64,000 nucleotides of DNA from Diadema setosum (GCF_964275005.1 NC_092705.1:16209385-16273384); one strand, 5' to 3'; positions 45,510 to 57,757 are shown, counted from the first letter of the stretch. Program-made: numbers and translations. Notes: generated by a model not told the origin, from the letters alone.

Positions 45510-46075
45510 CTTGTCTGTCCGGAGGATTTTTTTAATCGTTAAAAAAAAAAAATTAACGACTTTCCTCCGTAGAAACGAAGGGACTCCGAGCAGCCAGTCG
45601 TGTCTGGTTGGGCTACATTAGAACTAACCCTGGGTGCTCCCTGTACACAGTATACTGTGGGAGCATAGCGTTGGGGCTGGTCACAATCAGAATCTACACC
45701 GAGTATCTTCTTGCTAGATTCTATAGCTTGACTGAAAGATCGGTCTGCGTCTGAAAGATCTGTCTCTCCGGAGGAGTCTTCTATTTTTCTAATTCTATAG
45801 CCATCTAGGAGGGGATCTGTGAAGCCAGACGCAGTCTCTGCGGAACATATCCCCGACGACAAGATACAGACCGATCTTTCGGTCAACGTCTGACCATGCT
45901 GACTGTGACTGTATTTTGTCGTCGGATCGGGGATATATGTTCTGCAGAGACTACATGTAGGTCTAGGTCTGGCTTCATATGAATCCCCTCATCGCTCATG
46001 TCTCACCTGCCGATAACAAAGTCAACAAATAATAAAAAACTTCCTCGGACAGACGGACTTTTCTGTCAATATGCT
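45510..46075. mobile_element. fold-back element upstream of ECT2 exon 1
   Basis: Outer ends CTGTCCGGAGGA and inverted TCCTCGGACAG; inner long arms (GAAGCCAGAC...ATATCCCCGACGACAA and inverse, meeting near 45900). A 115-residue - strand frame (45539-45886) starts only at TTG and has no recognisable domain. Confidence 0.6.
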
Positions 46076-46752
46076 GTAACCATTAATAGTCAACACACAA
46101 AATGAAATGGTCTTATTATGGATAATGCGTGGAATGGCGCATATCTTCCATCCCCACTAGATCTCAGGATGGGATAGTTCAAGGAGCGAATGCAGCAGAT
46201 TGAGCAGAAGGGATTTAATTTCAACTTCAAGCTTCATCACAACAATATTTGGTAATCGTAATAGTTCAACATGTTTAACTTCTTAAGAAAGGCAAGGCAA
46301 GGTTCAAGGAATTCAATTGGAATGGCACTACACAACACACTGTCACTGACACTGTGCATCATAGCAAATACTGATATCCCCAATCCTATTCCTAATAATA
46401 GTAATATGAGATTGTGTCAATTTTCAAAGTATTGCTTAATTGCCAATCAAATTGGCAATGAATGCGAGACGACACCAGTGCAGAGGCCAGTGCAGTATAC
46501 ATCACACGTTTACATGGCTTCCGTTCAGACTGCAGAGTAAACATTGTCATTGGTAGTGTGCACTACACAGGTCCCATGCATTTAATACACTGCACAACAC
46601 GATCGCGGGCACGATGTACGAATCAACTACGATCCTGCCTGCATTTCCATCTCAGAAATTTATGATGGTTTGAAACCTTTAGTAATGATATACAAATTCA
46701 ATTCACAAGAATTCAAAGGTTCATAAGAACAAGAAACCAACATTATACTCAC

Positions 46753-46900
46753 CGAACTACCATGAAAGAAAATACCAAAAAGCTTCAATCACAAAATTTC
46801 GCACGGCCATGTTTCCACATTCAAACTCAGCGCTGATAAATGGGGTTCAGATCCAGGCATGTGATTGGTCCATCACCAATCGTCTCGCCTTAGCCAATCA
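46753..46900 (-). promoter_or_regulatory. ECT2: probable ECT2 promoter: three CCAAT boxes plus CDE/CHR-like pair, and first noncoding exon
   Basis: Read on the - strand: CCAAT-type boxes at 46894-46898, 46876-46880 and 46864-46868, then GCGC, four bases, and TTTGAA (46820-46825), then a stretch ending at a donor G|GTGAGT (46753|46752). CCAAT boxes upstream of a CDE spaced four bases from a CHR is the layout of G2/M genes driven by NF-Y and the DREAM/MuvB complex, and vertebrate ECT2 is such a gene. No TATA box is clear. Transcription start is inferred. Confidence 0.6.
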
Positions 46901-47030
46901 GTCATGCGTTGGTACAGCAACTTGCTGAAGTGTGAGTCCGATGAGTCATCTATCATGAATGCATGCCGACTATACAGAAAGCCGCTTTCTTTCAGTAGGC
47001 CTATTGATTGCCCTTTGTCATAATATTAAT
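46901..47030. other. start of the ECT2/RFC4 divergent gap
   Basis: Unique-looking sequence between the CCAAT cluster and the tandem duplication. The gap as a whole (to 52372) has no other recognisable gene. Confidence 0.4.
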
Positions 47031-48840
47031 TTGCGAAAATGATGGCAAGTTTTTCAACCGACTTCGGACTGTTCAAAGAAAAGAAGAAAAGAGAGAAGAA
47101 AAAAATATATATACGATATATTACCAGGAATATCAAGGCGCTGCATACTGCTTGGAGTGAAAATGAATGAATGAATAATGAATGAATGAAGTTCAATGAC
47201 CAAAATGTACGAGCTTGTACGTTGACCTCTGTTGATGCCTTTTGGTATTAAATTTATATAACCAAATCACTGAGTGTGTTGTGTAAATTAATGCGTTATA
47301 TATTCTTTACACATTTTTCCTTTAATTCTGAAATGACCGGGGCCGCTTCACGACCTTATACATGATTAATGTCAGACCGAAAATAGCTCAATAACGTGAA
47401 ATTGTGTACAAAGTCTATGCAAATGGAGTTTCTCATCTTATTCAAAAAGATATGACCATTTTCACTTTCATTGGCTGAAATCAATCAACTTAAGCATAAT
47501 TATGCTTGAAATGGGTTCTGTCATAAATTTTGCAAAAAAAAAAATGACAAAGCAAAAGGTTGAAAAACGAAATACAGTACATGATATTCATAAAATAATA
47601 AATTTCACAAGAAATTAATTTTGATGCCAGCAGTTTTTTTTTTCCAAGTACATTGTTAGGAATTAAAGAGTGCTATCACAAAAAAATTAGGATTCTAGGA
47701 GCTTTATTTTCCGATTTGGAGCAAAATATATGAGTTCATGCATATATGTTAGCATTATTGATTAATATACAATACAAAAAAAGAAAAAATTTTCTTATTT
47801 TTCATGAACATGTATGTGCCAATTTTCATGGCCATTGCGCGAGCAACGGTGTGCTCGGGGCCTTTTTCTTTTTTTCTTTTTTTTTTGGGGGGGGGGGTTG
47901 TGATTCAACTCCCCCCCCCCTTGTGTAAAATATGAATTTGCAAAAATGATGGCACTTATATCAATATGTTAAAACAGTTTTCCAGCCGACTTCGGACCGT
48001 TCAAAGAAAAGAAGAAAACAGAGAAGGAAGAAAATTACAACATGGTTATAGCTGTACTAGGAATATCAAGGCTCTGTATACCGTGTGGAGTGGAAATGAA
48101 TGAATGAAAGTCGCCTAAATGAATGAAATGAATGAATATCGCTAAGTTCAATGACCAAATGTATGTTGACCTCTGTAGATGCCTTTTTTTTGGTAATTTA
48201 TACAACCAAGTCACTGAATATGTTGTGCAAATTAATGCGTTATATACTCTTTACACATTTTTTTTTTTTTTTTAATTCTGAAATGGCCGGGACCGCTTCA
48301 CGACCTTGTGTACATGCTTGTCAGACAGAAAATAACTCAAAAACGTGATATTGTTTACAAAGTCTATGCAAATGGAGTTTTCTCATCTTATTCAAAAAGA
48401 TATGATCATTTTCACTTTCATTGGCTGAAATCAATCAACTTAAGCATAATTATGCTGAAATGGGTTCTGTCATAAATTTTGCAAAAAAAAATGACAAAGC
48501 AAAAGGTCGAAAAACGAAATACACTACATGATATTTATAAAATAATAAATTTCATCAGAAATTAATTTTGATGCCAGCAGGTTTTTTTTTTTTCCAAGTA
48601 CATTGTTAGGAATTAAAGAGTGCTATCATCAAAAATTAGGATTCCAGGAGCTTTATTTTCCGATTTGGAGCAAAATGTATGATTTCATGCATATGTTAGC
48701 ATTATTGATTAATATACAATACAAAAAAAGAGAAAATGTTCTTATTTTTCATGGCCATTGCGCGAGCAACGGTATGATCGGGGCCTTTTTTTTTTGGGGG
48801 GGGGCGGTTGTGATTCAACTCCCCCCCCCCCCCCCCCCCC
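47031..48840 (+). repeat. ~0.91-0.95-kb tandem duplication containing TTAA-MITE-like interiors
   Basis: Unit 1 (~47031-47937) and unit 2 (~47938-48840) share CCGACTTCGGAC, GTTGACCTCTG, CAAATGGAGTTT and a terminal G-run/TTGTGATTCAACT/C-run palindrome. The second half of each resembles the interior of the TTAA MITEs. No TTAA left end seen. Confidence 0.7.
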
Positions 48841-49379
48841 GGCCACAGACCAGCCAAAAAGTCCGGTCTGGTTCCACTTAAAAGAATCTTCCATGTCATT
48901 TTCAATCATATTGAGCTGTGACATCAGTCCCCTGCAACACTTTTAACAATAGACACAATATCATGTGTCCTATGTACCATTCATCGCCATTTCCTGCAGT
49001 TACAGCTTACCCACAACATGAGCACAATGTTCTTATTTGGGCAAACTTTAATTTGTAACCAAGGTTGACCCTATGATATAACAACCAAGCAGAAACCGAG
49101 GTTTTAGAGACATAATGATTATCAGTTAATATTGTACGTATATATGGTTTCCAAGTTTATATTGGAATGTATTAATTATGTACAATGAATTGAATAGATT
49201 CTGACCCTTAGAGGATACAGGCCCTAAACTATATCAATAAAGTGCGTTAGCTTCATACGGGAAAACTTCTAGTATGTTGCTTCGTCATCTCTGGTAAAAC
49301 ATGATAAAATATGGACAACTCTTCAGAACAATTACAATAATTCTGTTGCTATGCAAGGGAGTTTCCATGTAGACTAAGT

Positions 49380-50640
49380 ACGCTTCTAAGATTGACAATT
49401 TTCCTAATATTTTCAGCCAAGGTGAGCTCCAAATCTGTCATTTTAATCACATTAATCAATCATATCAATGATATTTATGCCAAATATTCCATCAAGCTAT
49501 TTATTCGAGATATTTTTTTTTTTTTTTAATTTAGATTATAAGAATGTCAAAGTTCCCTTGTATCCAGGAGGAAGGAATAAAATCGATCACCTGCTTGGCT
49601 TCCCTGCACAGACTTACTATGCTTCTCCAATTGACCAACTTCCAAATATATTCCACCAAACGTTTGAGCCAGATTGTTGAATTTTAATTCTAAAAATGCA
49701 AAAGCTTCCTCGCATGGAGGTCAAGGATTCCCTCACATCTCCTCGCTTATTATTATAGTCCCCCTCCCCGGACTAGTATACGGGCATTGACGATTTTCCG
49801 AATATTCCACAATAGGTGAGCATGAAATCATTTCGTTTCAATTATTTCGGAGATTTGTGGAATGGGGTATCCCCCTCCCACGACACTCCCTCCCCCTCCC
49901 CCGGCCCCCTCCGTCGCACAAAATGATGTCGCACATTGTATTATAGAGGTGACAGATACCGCTGTTGTAGCCATTCACATTTCCCTGAAAGTCTTTTCTT
50001 GCTTTTTTTTATTTTATCAAAAATTGCCTAATGCATTTATTTCACCAAAAGTGTTTTACAGATATCGTGTTTACTAATTCTGAAACTACAAAATTTCTCT
50101 CGTGTGGCATTCTGGCAAGGGGAACCCTTCTCACCTCGCACTCTCCTCTTGCAACTCTCCTCCATAGAAATATACTTTATACCTCGTATAACACTTTGGG
50201 GATGGACAATTTTCCAAGGACCTTTATATTCCACCAAAAAAAAAAGTACATCGGATAGTTTTATTTCAACAGTGATGGCGTACACGGGAGGGGGGGGGGG
50301 GGCACCTCCCTGGATATGATATATATTACAGGCATTCAATTTCCCTAAACACTTATTTTTCTTTCTTTGGAGATAAAACAATTTTATCAAAAGTGTGCAC
50401 CAGACCGCTGAATTTCACGTCTGAAAATACAAAATCACCATCGTACATACAAGTTAGCGTGGATGTGTCTTCTTGGACATTTTGCTGACTAAACCATACA
50501 GATACCATCGTGTTGGAGGGAAGACTGCTCCATAAGAGCACCCTACCGCTCTCGTGGATCCTACAGCATGGATCACTGTAGGATTTATACAAAGTACATT
50601 TTTTTAAACGCTGCTATGTAGTTATCTTATCATCAGAAAG
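49380..50640. repeat. degenerate C-rich repeat array
   Basis: Units share GA(C/T)(A/G)ATTTTCC.AATATTCCACCA, a following CTAAAAATGCAAAAGCTTCC-type block and runs of C or G (49793, 50206, 50390). The same consensus returns at 63480-64000. Confidence 0.55.
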
Positions 50641-50924
50641 TTTGTGTTTTCAATTACAAGTACATAACAAGAAATGTCTTTGAAGACATTATCATAATCA
50701 TCTCACTATATTTGAACTAGATATTTTCTTTGTAATTAAGCAGATTTGATTTCAAGTATCTTAAATTGAAAAAAAAAAATAGACATAGGATCAGGTACCG
50801 GTATCTGTTTTTGCATTTGGACTCTCCTACTAAGTATTTCGTACAAGTCCTACTTGGAATACACTAGTTTTATTCCACCTGCAAAAGCATCGCTGAGGGC
50901 GGTATGTAATTTTGTGAATTTCCC

Positions 50925-51071
50925 CGGGAAAACTAATCAACACAAGCGCGCGACTGGCCGACTACGTACACAGGTACACACGAACCAAATGTACAACCAA
51001 TAAAGTGCAGTGCCGCAGAAAACAATACTGAAACTGCTAGGCTGCAATATCAAGAGCAAGACTCGCTACCA
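50925..51071 (+). promoter_or_regulatory. RFC4: possible RFC4 promoter and first noncoding exon
   Basis: Contains the palindrome TTTCCCCGGGAAA, short CG-rich stretches, a CCAAT box (~50997) and a good donor A|GTGAGT (51071|51072). It would splice to the acceptor at 52372. E2F-type control is usual for RFC genes; the site here is only E2F-like. Inference. Confidence 0.3.
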
Positions 51072-51986
51072 GTGAGTACTGTACCATATATTTATCACGT
51101 TTATCATGCATTCTAAGATATACCTGTCATAGCATAAACTTTGTACTCTTGTTTCAAGCTTTATCAACGGAACAGGGGGTATACTACTAGTATTTATATA
51201 TTACTTGTTGACTCTGACTTTGAGCTTAAGTGCGAATTGGCCATTTTCTTAGTCCCAGGTGTTATATTTGCTGTAACTATCTATGCACTGGTGCCACTGC
51301 TCAGCCATGTCGCTGTATAAAAAGGCTTTTCTATTCTAATTTACTATCTGTTGGTAGAGACCGTCCTGTTACAACTTGGCAACAATCACTCACACGAAAA
51401 TATCCACTTTTCGTAGTTTTACTGTATTATTTCCTAAACAGCAACCCTATTAATGATAAAGTTTTGCTTCTTTCATCTGAGACTGAGTTAAATTATGATA
51501 ATAGAATTTTCAATATCTGACACATGGAGTCATATGAAAAATCTTTTCCTACTTTTGAATCCTAGTTTTTATACTTGCAAATGGTAATTTAATGGTAATA
51601 AACACTACACACGTAGTGGACTGTGCATTAATCAAATGATTGCCGAATTGGCACTGATTGGATTTTGAGACAAGTCATGGACATAGTCCAAGACACAGAC
51701 TAAACAGACCTAGATATAAATTTCTCCTAGGACCTAGGTATAGGGTCTAGATCTACAGTTTGCAGTTCTTCAGTTCTAATCATAGTTACACTCTCATTCT
51801 TGGTCTTGGCCTTGGTTGAAAATAAGATAGATGTCTCCATATCGTATTATTTTCATGCGAGTCATATGATTGAGGAAGTGTTGTATCGCATACAAAATAG
51901 CTCAGTGCAGTGGATAAGACTACAGATTATCAATGATGATTTCACTGGTTTGAGTCTCCTGGCTTCAACTGTTTCTATCTGATGTA

Positions 51987-52299
51987 CTGGGGGTGTGTCA
52001 TGAAGAATTGAAGTCGAACTTAAAATTTAAGATTGACTAAAAATTATGGTATGCTGTGTGTGTCCTCAATGTTGCTGAACTTTCTAATGAAAATGAAGAT
52101 TTTGGAGACTTTTTTTCATGTAGCCATTGATAATACAAGATAGAATGAACAGCAAAGGAATTATTCTGTAAACATTAATGACAACTGTGGGTGGTGATTA
52201 AGCTAATGAAATTGAACAGGGAAACCAGTGGCATACCATAATTTTTAGTTTATCTTAAAGTTTAATGTTCGACTTAAATTCTTCGCGAAACACCCCCAG
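51987..52299. mobile_element. CTGGGGGTGT MITE, copy 2
   Basis: CTGGGGGTGTGTCATGAAGA and inverted TCTTCGCGAAACACCCCCAG, 313 bp, 75 bp upstream of RFC4 coding exon 1. Confidence 0.75.
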
Positions 52300-52374
52300 G
52301 TCTTTGGCTTTCAAACTATGGAATTATGTATACCATGTGTCCAAACTCTATGTCTTCATTGTTTGTATTTAGGC

Positions 52375-52475
52375 ATGGAAGCATTTCTAAAGGGAGGAAG
52401 TTCAAAGGCAAAGGCAGCCTCCAGTTCTTCATCTGGACAGAGCAAACAGCGCCAAGTGCCTTGGGTGGAGAAATA
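52375..52475 (+). CDS. RFC4: RFC4 coding exon 1
   Basis: Residues 1-33, MEAFLKGG, Lys/Ser-rich, then QVPWVEK. A TTTAG acceptor sits two bases before ATG, so an upstream noncoding exon is likely. Ends phase 2 before GTATGT. Confidence 0.9.
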
Positions 52476-55400
52476 GTATGTACAATTGTATAAATTCCCA
52501 TGTTTTGTCCTGTGTGTGAAAGATTTAGGAGAAACTTATGTCAAAGGGAAACACAGCCACAGCAGTAATACAAATAAACATTACATTTATTTACAAGCCT
52601 TACTCAGAACAAGAGTGCCGAGCCAAGGCGAAACCGCCTTGGCTCGAGAGCGCATGCGCAAGCAGAAGCTCCATCAAGTGGCTGTGTCTCCCAGACTACC
52701 GATACTGGAAGTGCACCATATACTGCAAAGTGGAAAAGAAAATATGAAGCAATGACATATTTAAAGTCTGAAAAAGTGTTATGTTAGATGTCTGATCAAT
52801 GTGATATATATTATGTTTTGTTTGTTTTTGCTTCCTTTATTTTGTTTTCTTGTAGTCCTTGTTGGAATTGATAGTGAAATATTATTTTCTTTCTATAATC
52901 CTAATTGTGTAGTGCAGAAATTGACAATTTTCTTATGAATATCGTGGATATGATGCACCACGCGTTACCCCGGGGTACCGTAGTACCCCGGATTACCGCG
53001 TTGTGTAGCGCCACCTCACGTCCATTCGAGAACAGTCAGAGAAAAATGCATGCACTGTGTGCGTGTACATAGTCCTTCCCATGCCACTGCATGTTATACT
53101 ATGCGTGCATGAAAGCTGCGATACCACTAGCGTGTGCTTTAGTGTAGTGCAGTGCAGTGGCTAGCGCGCGCTAGGTCCAGCACCAAAATAATTTCCTCTT
53201 TTTGGCACCCAGGGTACAACCTTTTTAAAAAAATAAATAATTCAACAAAATGGCTGATTTTTATTTGGTACCCCGGGATACCATTTATGTCATCATATCA
53301 CAAAGTTGTCATCTAAGTGTACTGAATGGTGGGAAAGGGCTTCAATTTCTTAGAGAAAATGTTGATTAAAGTCAGTGAAAAAGATGCCATGATATGTTTA
53401 CTGTAAGAGCTGTCATTTCATGTATGAACATACATGTGCCATGCATCTGTTCAGGGCCCGCTAATTGTTTTCATTGCCTATCATCTTTAACCCTTCAAAT
53501 CCCAGATATCACATTTCTGTGGTTTGACGCTGTATCCTCTTTCTCATATTTTCATCATTCATGCCTGATTTCAAGTTGGCAATACAATTAAGAAGGACAG
53601 AAATATTTATTTTGTCTCAAATTGGCAATTTCTTTTTTCTTCTGATTTTGTGCAGACCTTAATGAATTTAATCAGTTTATACATCTAATCTTTCTGCAGT
53701 ATAAAGTATACAGTAAAATTAAGAGTTGCCAATTTGCAAAAGTAAAAAAATGATAACTTTTGCTTGTGTTTCCTTGCAGTCGACCAAAGACAGTTGATGA
53801 GGTTGCCTACCAGGATGAGGTAGTGGCTGTCCTGAAGAAGTCTCTCCAAGGAGCTGATGTAAGACTTTCACAGCATCAAATTGCTCTCTTAGGCCAGAAA
53901 TTGCGAACCTAGTTTACATTCAAAGTATGGGATACGCAAATTTAGACTGAGTAAATGTGTGTGATGTATAGTATTACGCACACCAACAGACATCCATTGA
54001 TGTGCATGTGGGTGTGCAGAGTATGCCTATTTTGTGCTTGTTTTCATCTATGGACTGACTTTAAACCATGGCATTGATTTAAACTACCTTTGTGAAATCA
54101 GGTATATGAGATTCTTTTTCATTTAATGCATTACACAGTTATGGTGTATGTTGCAAGTATGCAGCCTGCTTAGTGATTTATTTTTGTCGACAAACATTGA
54201 GGCAGATAACATTCAAAGCACTCAAAATAATCTTGAATGAAGGAACATATAAGATTGCATTCCAAAATACATTCAGAAAAACACAACTTTAGATAGGGAT
54301 TTTTGTTTTGTTTAGTTAAATGACTGTTTCCAGCAATATTTCCTGTGCTGATGATAAGCCATTGACCTCTTTTGTGTTATGTGTTTTACCTGTCTCAGAT
54401 TGTCTGAGTATTACCCTAACATATAGATCTCTCCCAATGAGAGAGAAAAACAAATGATGATGGTCCTGACATTTCTCATCTCTCGTTCTCTCTCTCAATC
54501 TATATTTACATCATTCTCTGCTTTTACAGTGTCCCATAGAGTATTAAGACATAAAGGGTATTGACACTCTGTAAACAAAAAAACAAACAAACAAACAAAC
54601 AAACAAAAATCAAATGCAACATTGTGAAATTTTTGACTTCCAGAAATATTGTCCTAAAAATTTAAAACAAGTTAGTTTATCAAGGTAGTATAGTGTAAAA
54701 TCATAATATTTTAGAGTATCTGCACCAGAGATAAGTGGAAACCTGTGCACTTACATATTGGAAAAAAAAAATAATTGAAATGATTTTCTTTGTCCGAATT
54801 CTCCAGCTGTGCTATCCATACTCTTTTGTCAAACATACTTTGAAGGGTACTACTACTACACCTTAATGTACTATCCCTTTGATTACAATCCAATCACTGT
54901 CTTAATTTACAGCTACCAAACATGTTGTTCTATGGGCCGCCAGGAACTGGAAAAACGTCTACCATTCTAGCAGCTGCAAGAGAATTATTTGGGTAAGCCC
55001 GTAGCTATCATTATCTAGTAGGAAATCTATGTGGTTCTTAATAGGGACTTTGGTTCCATGGTAGCTAGGTAGGCCTACTGTAAAAATGGAAATTTTCACC
55101 TAAGAAATTTGTCACCCTTGGCCGTTGAAGATGAATTTCACATATTATTGTTCTGCAGAATCAAAACATATGATAATGTTACATAGCAAAGAAAAAAAAT
55201 AATAATAACAACTGTATGCTTTTATTTTTGTATTTATTCATTGTTTCATAAAATGTGTGTACATTTCTAGTTTTACAATAATAGAAGGAGAGGGGTCTAT
55301 TTTAATCCTTGTGTGTGTATGTGTGTGTGTGTGTATTATGTGTGTATGTGTGCATGATGTTTGATGTCATGCATTCAGATTGTATTATACATGTGTTTGA

Positions 55401-57757
55401 GTACTGCAGTTTGAGTGCTGAGTACCAAATCCTTGATATACGTTTTTCATCTTGCCCTCATTTGTTTGAGAGACAACATTATACATTTTAAACACCATGT
55501 GTGATGTATTTATACGTGGACAGGTCTGACATGTATCGGGCACGTGTCCTGGAGCTCAATGCCTCAGATGAAAGAGGAATTGGTGTCATCAGAACAAAGG
55601 TCAAGAATTTTGCGCAGACCACGGCTAGTGGGGTCAGACCAGAGTAAGTAGTTGAAGATATCAAGTTGATTTCTTTTTTTTTTATTCAAAGTGTCTTACT
55701 ATCTTCCTGAAATATAGGATGCCATGACATTTCAATACTATGCATATTCCATGTATCAAATGCTGTCATGTCTTTTTGTGTGTAACAATTTTTAATCTCT
55801 ATGATTCATATGCTTGGGTAGAGTATTCAAGGGAAAAAAAGCATATATTTGCAGTTCATTCACAACTACCAAAATGCTGATTTTTCCTTTCTTTCTTCAT
55901 ACTGACAGAAACAATAATGATAATGACAATAACTTTTTAGTGCACTTTACATCATATAGTCTCTATGCCTGTTGCTCATATATGAGGAAGCTAGGAAAAC
56001 AAAAATATATTAGATGAATTATGTTTATAGTAGGAAGTAAGCAATATAATAGCATTTACAACCACATCTTTAAGACTGGTACTAAAGTTTCCTCTGATTT
56101 ACAAGTCTTGCATATAACACATGCATAGTATCAGATTGCTGTAATCTTGTCGAGCCATCACAGACAGGATTACAAATTTTATTGTTACTTAAAATACATT
56201 TTGATGGGAATGCCTCTCAGTACATATAGTATCATCTGATAGAGCTATATTATATGAATGTCTTTGGTAAACTAGGAGATGTCTTTATTTTCTGTAGTGG
56301 CAAACCGTGTCCCCCATTCAAGATCATCATTCTCGATGAAGCCGACTCTATGACCAACGATGCCCAGGTAACTTGAAAGCGATATTCCATGTCACATTCT
56401 TTTGAAGTTGATTTCATAGGTAGAGTTTAATCAAACAAACTGAATGAAAGACATCCAATCCAAAGTTGTACCAAAAATAAGATAATGTTTGAATGTTTGA
56501 GTTGTTGATTTGTATCATTCGATAGAAAATTTATTTTAGCGTCAACCTCACATGCCTCATTATCAATGTTATAGCCTCACCAGTCTTCCATTGACCTACA
56601 CACTAATATCTACTAAATTTTGTCTTTTTGCATGAAAGAAAAATGAAATGCTTGTATTTTTTAAAAAATAGTTTCAAAATAACCTAACAAATACAATACT
56701 GAAAGATATTTATGAGTATGATTACATGTGTTTGTTATAAGGCTTGTTAATAAACAATGGCTTTGTGGAATTTTATTGTGAAGTGACGTGAAGAGGGTGC
56801 TTGTAAAAAAGAAAGGAGTATTACATTGGTGTTATATCTTGCTCATGCCCTCTGATTCTAGTGGAATTTTCTGAAGCACTTTCTTGAATTACAGACAGTG
56901 GGCTTAGGAAAGATACATTCTATGTACCTGACCTGTAATTGCACAATTAAGGAATTTGTGTGATTTTTCTCCCTTCCCTCTCTTTAATAGTCTGCTTTGA
57001 GGAGAACGATGGAAAAAGAATCCAAAACCACAAAATTCTGTCTCATTTGTAACTACATCAGCAGGTAAGTTCTTCTTTTCAGTGAGCATTTGTTTAAGTG
57101 TTTGTGTGTTATCTTAATATTTCAAGAACTGTTGTGAGTTAGTACAAGTGTAGATATTAGGACATTGGACTGTCAATATGAGGTCTATGGTTCAAGTCCC
57201 TCGGCTGCAGCAGTTGTGCTCCTAGGCAAGGCACTTTATCCTCATTATATATGTCCTTGAGAAGGGACTTAGAGTTGTCAGTCCTGTGGTTGCTTGTGTA
57301 CAATTATTCATTGCTTTCCTAGCACCTCCATAAAACAAATCAAAATACAAAGATACAAAACCCTGCAAAAATTGTCAGTAAATGCCAGGGAAAATGTGAA
57401 AAGTATATTTCAAGAGTCCACGTTCATCAACTTTGTTTCATCATCCAGCATGATTTTTCTGTTGCTCTTTCTGTGTCATGGTTTATGAACCCAAAGTAGC
57501 ATTTTCCCCGTTGGTCAGAGAGGTTTACACCGATTCCTTTAAAATCATTCTTCCTAATCTTTTAGTCCAGTATTAAGTACTCATCACAGATGTGACTGAC
57601 AGCTTAATTGACATGGCAATGTACATCTCGTCCTAGAATCATTGAGCCTCTGACATCCCGTTGCTCCAAGTTTCGGTTCAAGCCTCTCAGTAAGGACGTC
57701 CAGGGCCGAAAACTAAGAGAGATCTGTGAGGCAGAGGATGTCAAATGCAGTGAAGAG
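52375..57757 (+). CDS. RFC4: RFC4, replication factor C subunit 4 (5' part, seven exons)
   Basis: AAA+ subunit of the RFC clamp loader, which opens PCNA rings and loads them on primed DNA. Exons: 52375-52475, 53780-53858, 54913-54992, 55524-55643, 56298-56367, 56991-57064, 57637-57757. All phases join to 215 residues. Features: N-terminus MEAFLKGG like vertebrate MQAFLKG; VPWVEKYRP (RFC box II-like) at ~28-36; Walker A GPPGTGKT 68-75; [10 protein letters not shown] at ~98; Walker B LDEAD 139-143; SRC arginine-finger motif 182-184. Human RFC4 has 363 residues, so ~40% (end of lid and collar domain) is missing; no match was found between 57758 and 64000, implying an intron over 6.2 kb. RFC2/RFC5 are less likely because of the N-terminus and the [15 protein letters not shown] context. 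Confidence 0.95.
52617..52645. repeat. perfect short hairpin in RFC4 intron 1
   Basis: GAGCCAAGGCG, four bases, CGCCTTGGCTC: an 11-bp perfect stem. Function unknown. Confidence 0.6.
52963..53290. repeat. GGTACCCCGG-containing segment in RFC4 intron 1
   Basis: TTACCCCGGGGTACC, GTACCCCGGATTACC at the left and GGTACCCCGGGATACC at the right, suggesting a degraded inverted-repeat element. Confidence 0.35.
53780..53858 (+). CDS. RFC4: RFC4 coding exon 2
   Basis: [20 protein letters not shown], the RFC box II region. Acceptor CCTTGCAG, donor GTAAGA. Confidence 0.95.
54578..54607. repeat. (AAAC)n microsatellite
   Basis: AAAC repeats in RFC4 intron 2. Similar short runs at 25750, 37267 and 13665. 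Confidence 0.9.
54913..54992 (+). CDS. RFC4: RFC4 coding exon 3 (Walker A)
   Basis: [20 protein letters not shown], the nucleotide-binding loop. Donor GTAAGC, phase 2. Confidence 0.96.
55524..55643 (+). CDS. RFC4: RFC4 coding exon 4
   Basis: [20 protein letters not shown], then [11 protein letters not shown]. Residues 88-126, phase 2 at both ends. Confidence 0.95.
56298..56367 (+). CDS. RFC4: RFC4 coding exon 5 (Walker B)
   Basis: [20 protein letters not shown], magnesium-coordinating acidic motif. Acceptor TTCTGTAG, donor GTAACT. Confidence 0.95.
56991..57064 (+). CDS. RFC4: RFC4 coding exon 6
   Basis: [20 protein letters not shown] then NYIS, the sensor-1 region. Acceptor TTTAATAG, donor GTAAGT. 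Confidence 0.95.
57140..57290 (+). repeat. tRNA-derived SINE
   Basis: tRNA-like head with A-box-like TAGATATTAGGACATTGG and B-box-like GGTTCAAGTCC, then CTAGGCAAGGCACTTTATCC, a core motif seen in many animal SINEs. In RFC4 intron 6. Confidence 0.55.
57637..57757 (+). CDS. RFC4: RFC4 coding exon 7 (SRC motif)
   Basis: [18 protein letters not shown], with the SRC arginine finger used in trans by the neighbouring subunit, then [14 protein letters not shown]. Last exon seen in the window. Confidence 0.95.

Noticed and set aside
45539-45886. 115-codon - strand frame
   Set aside because: Starts only at TTG, ends in a poly-T translation (FFF), and lies in a fold-back element.
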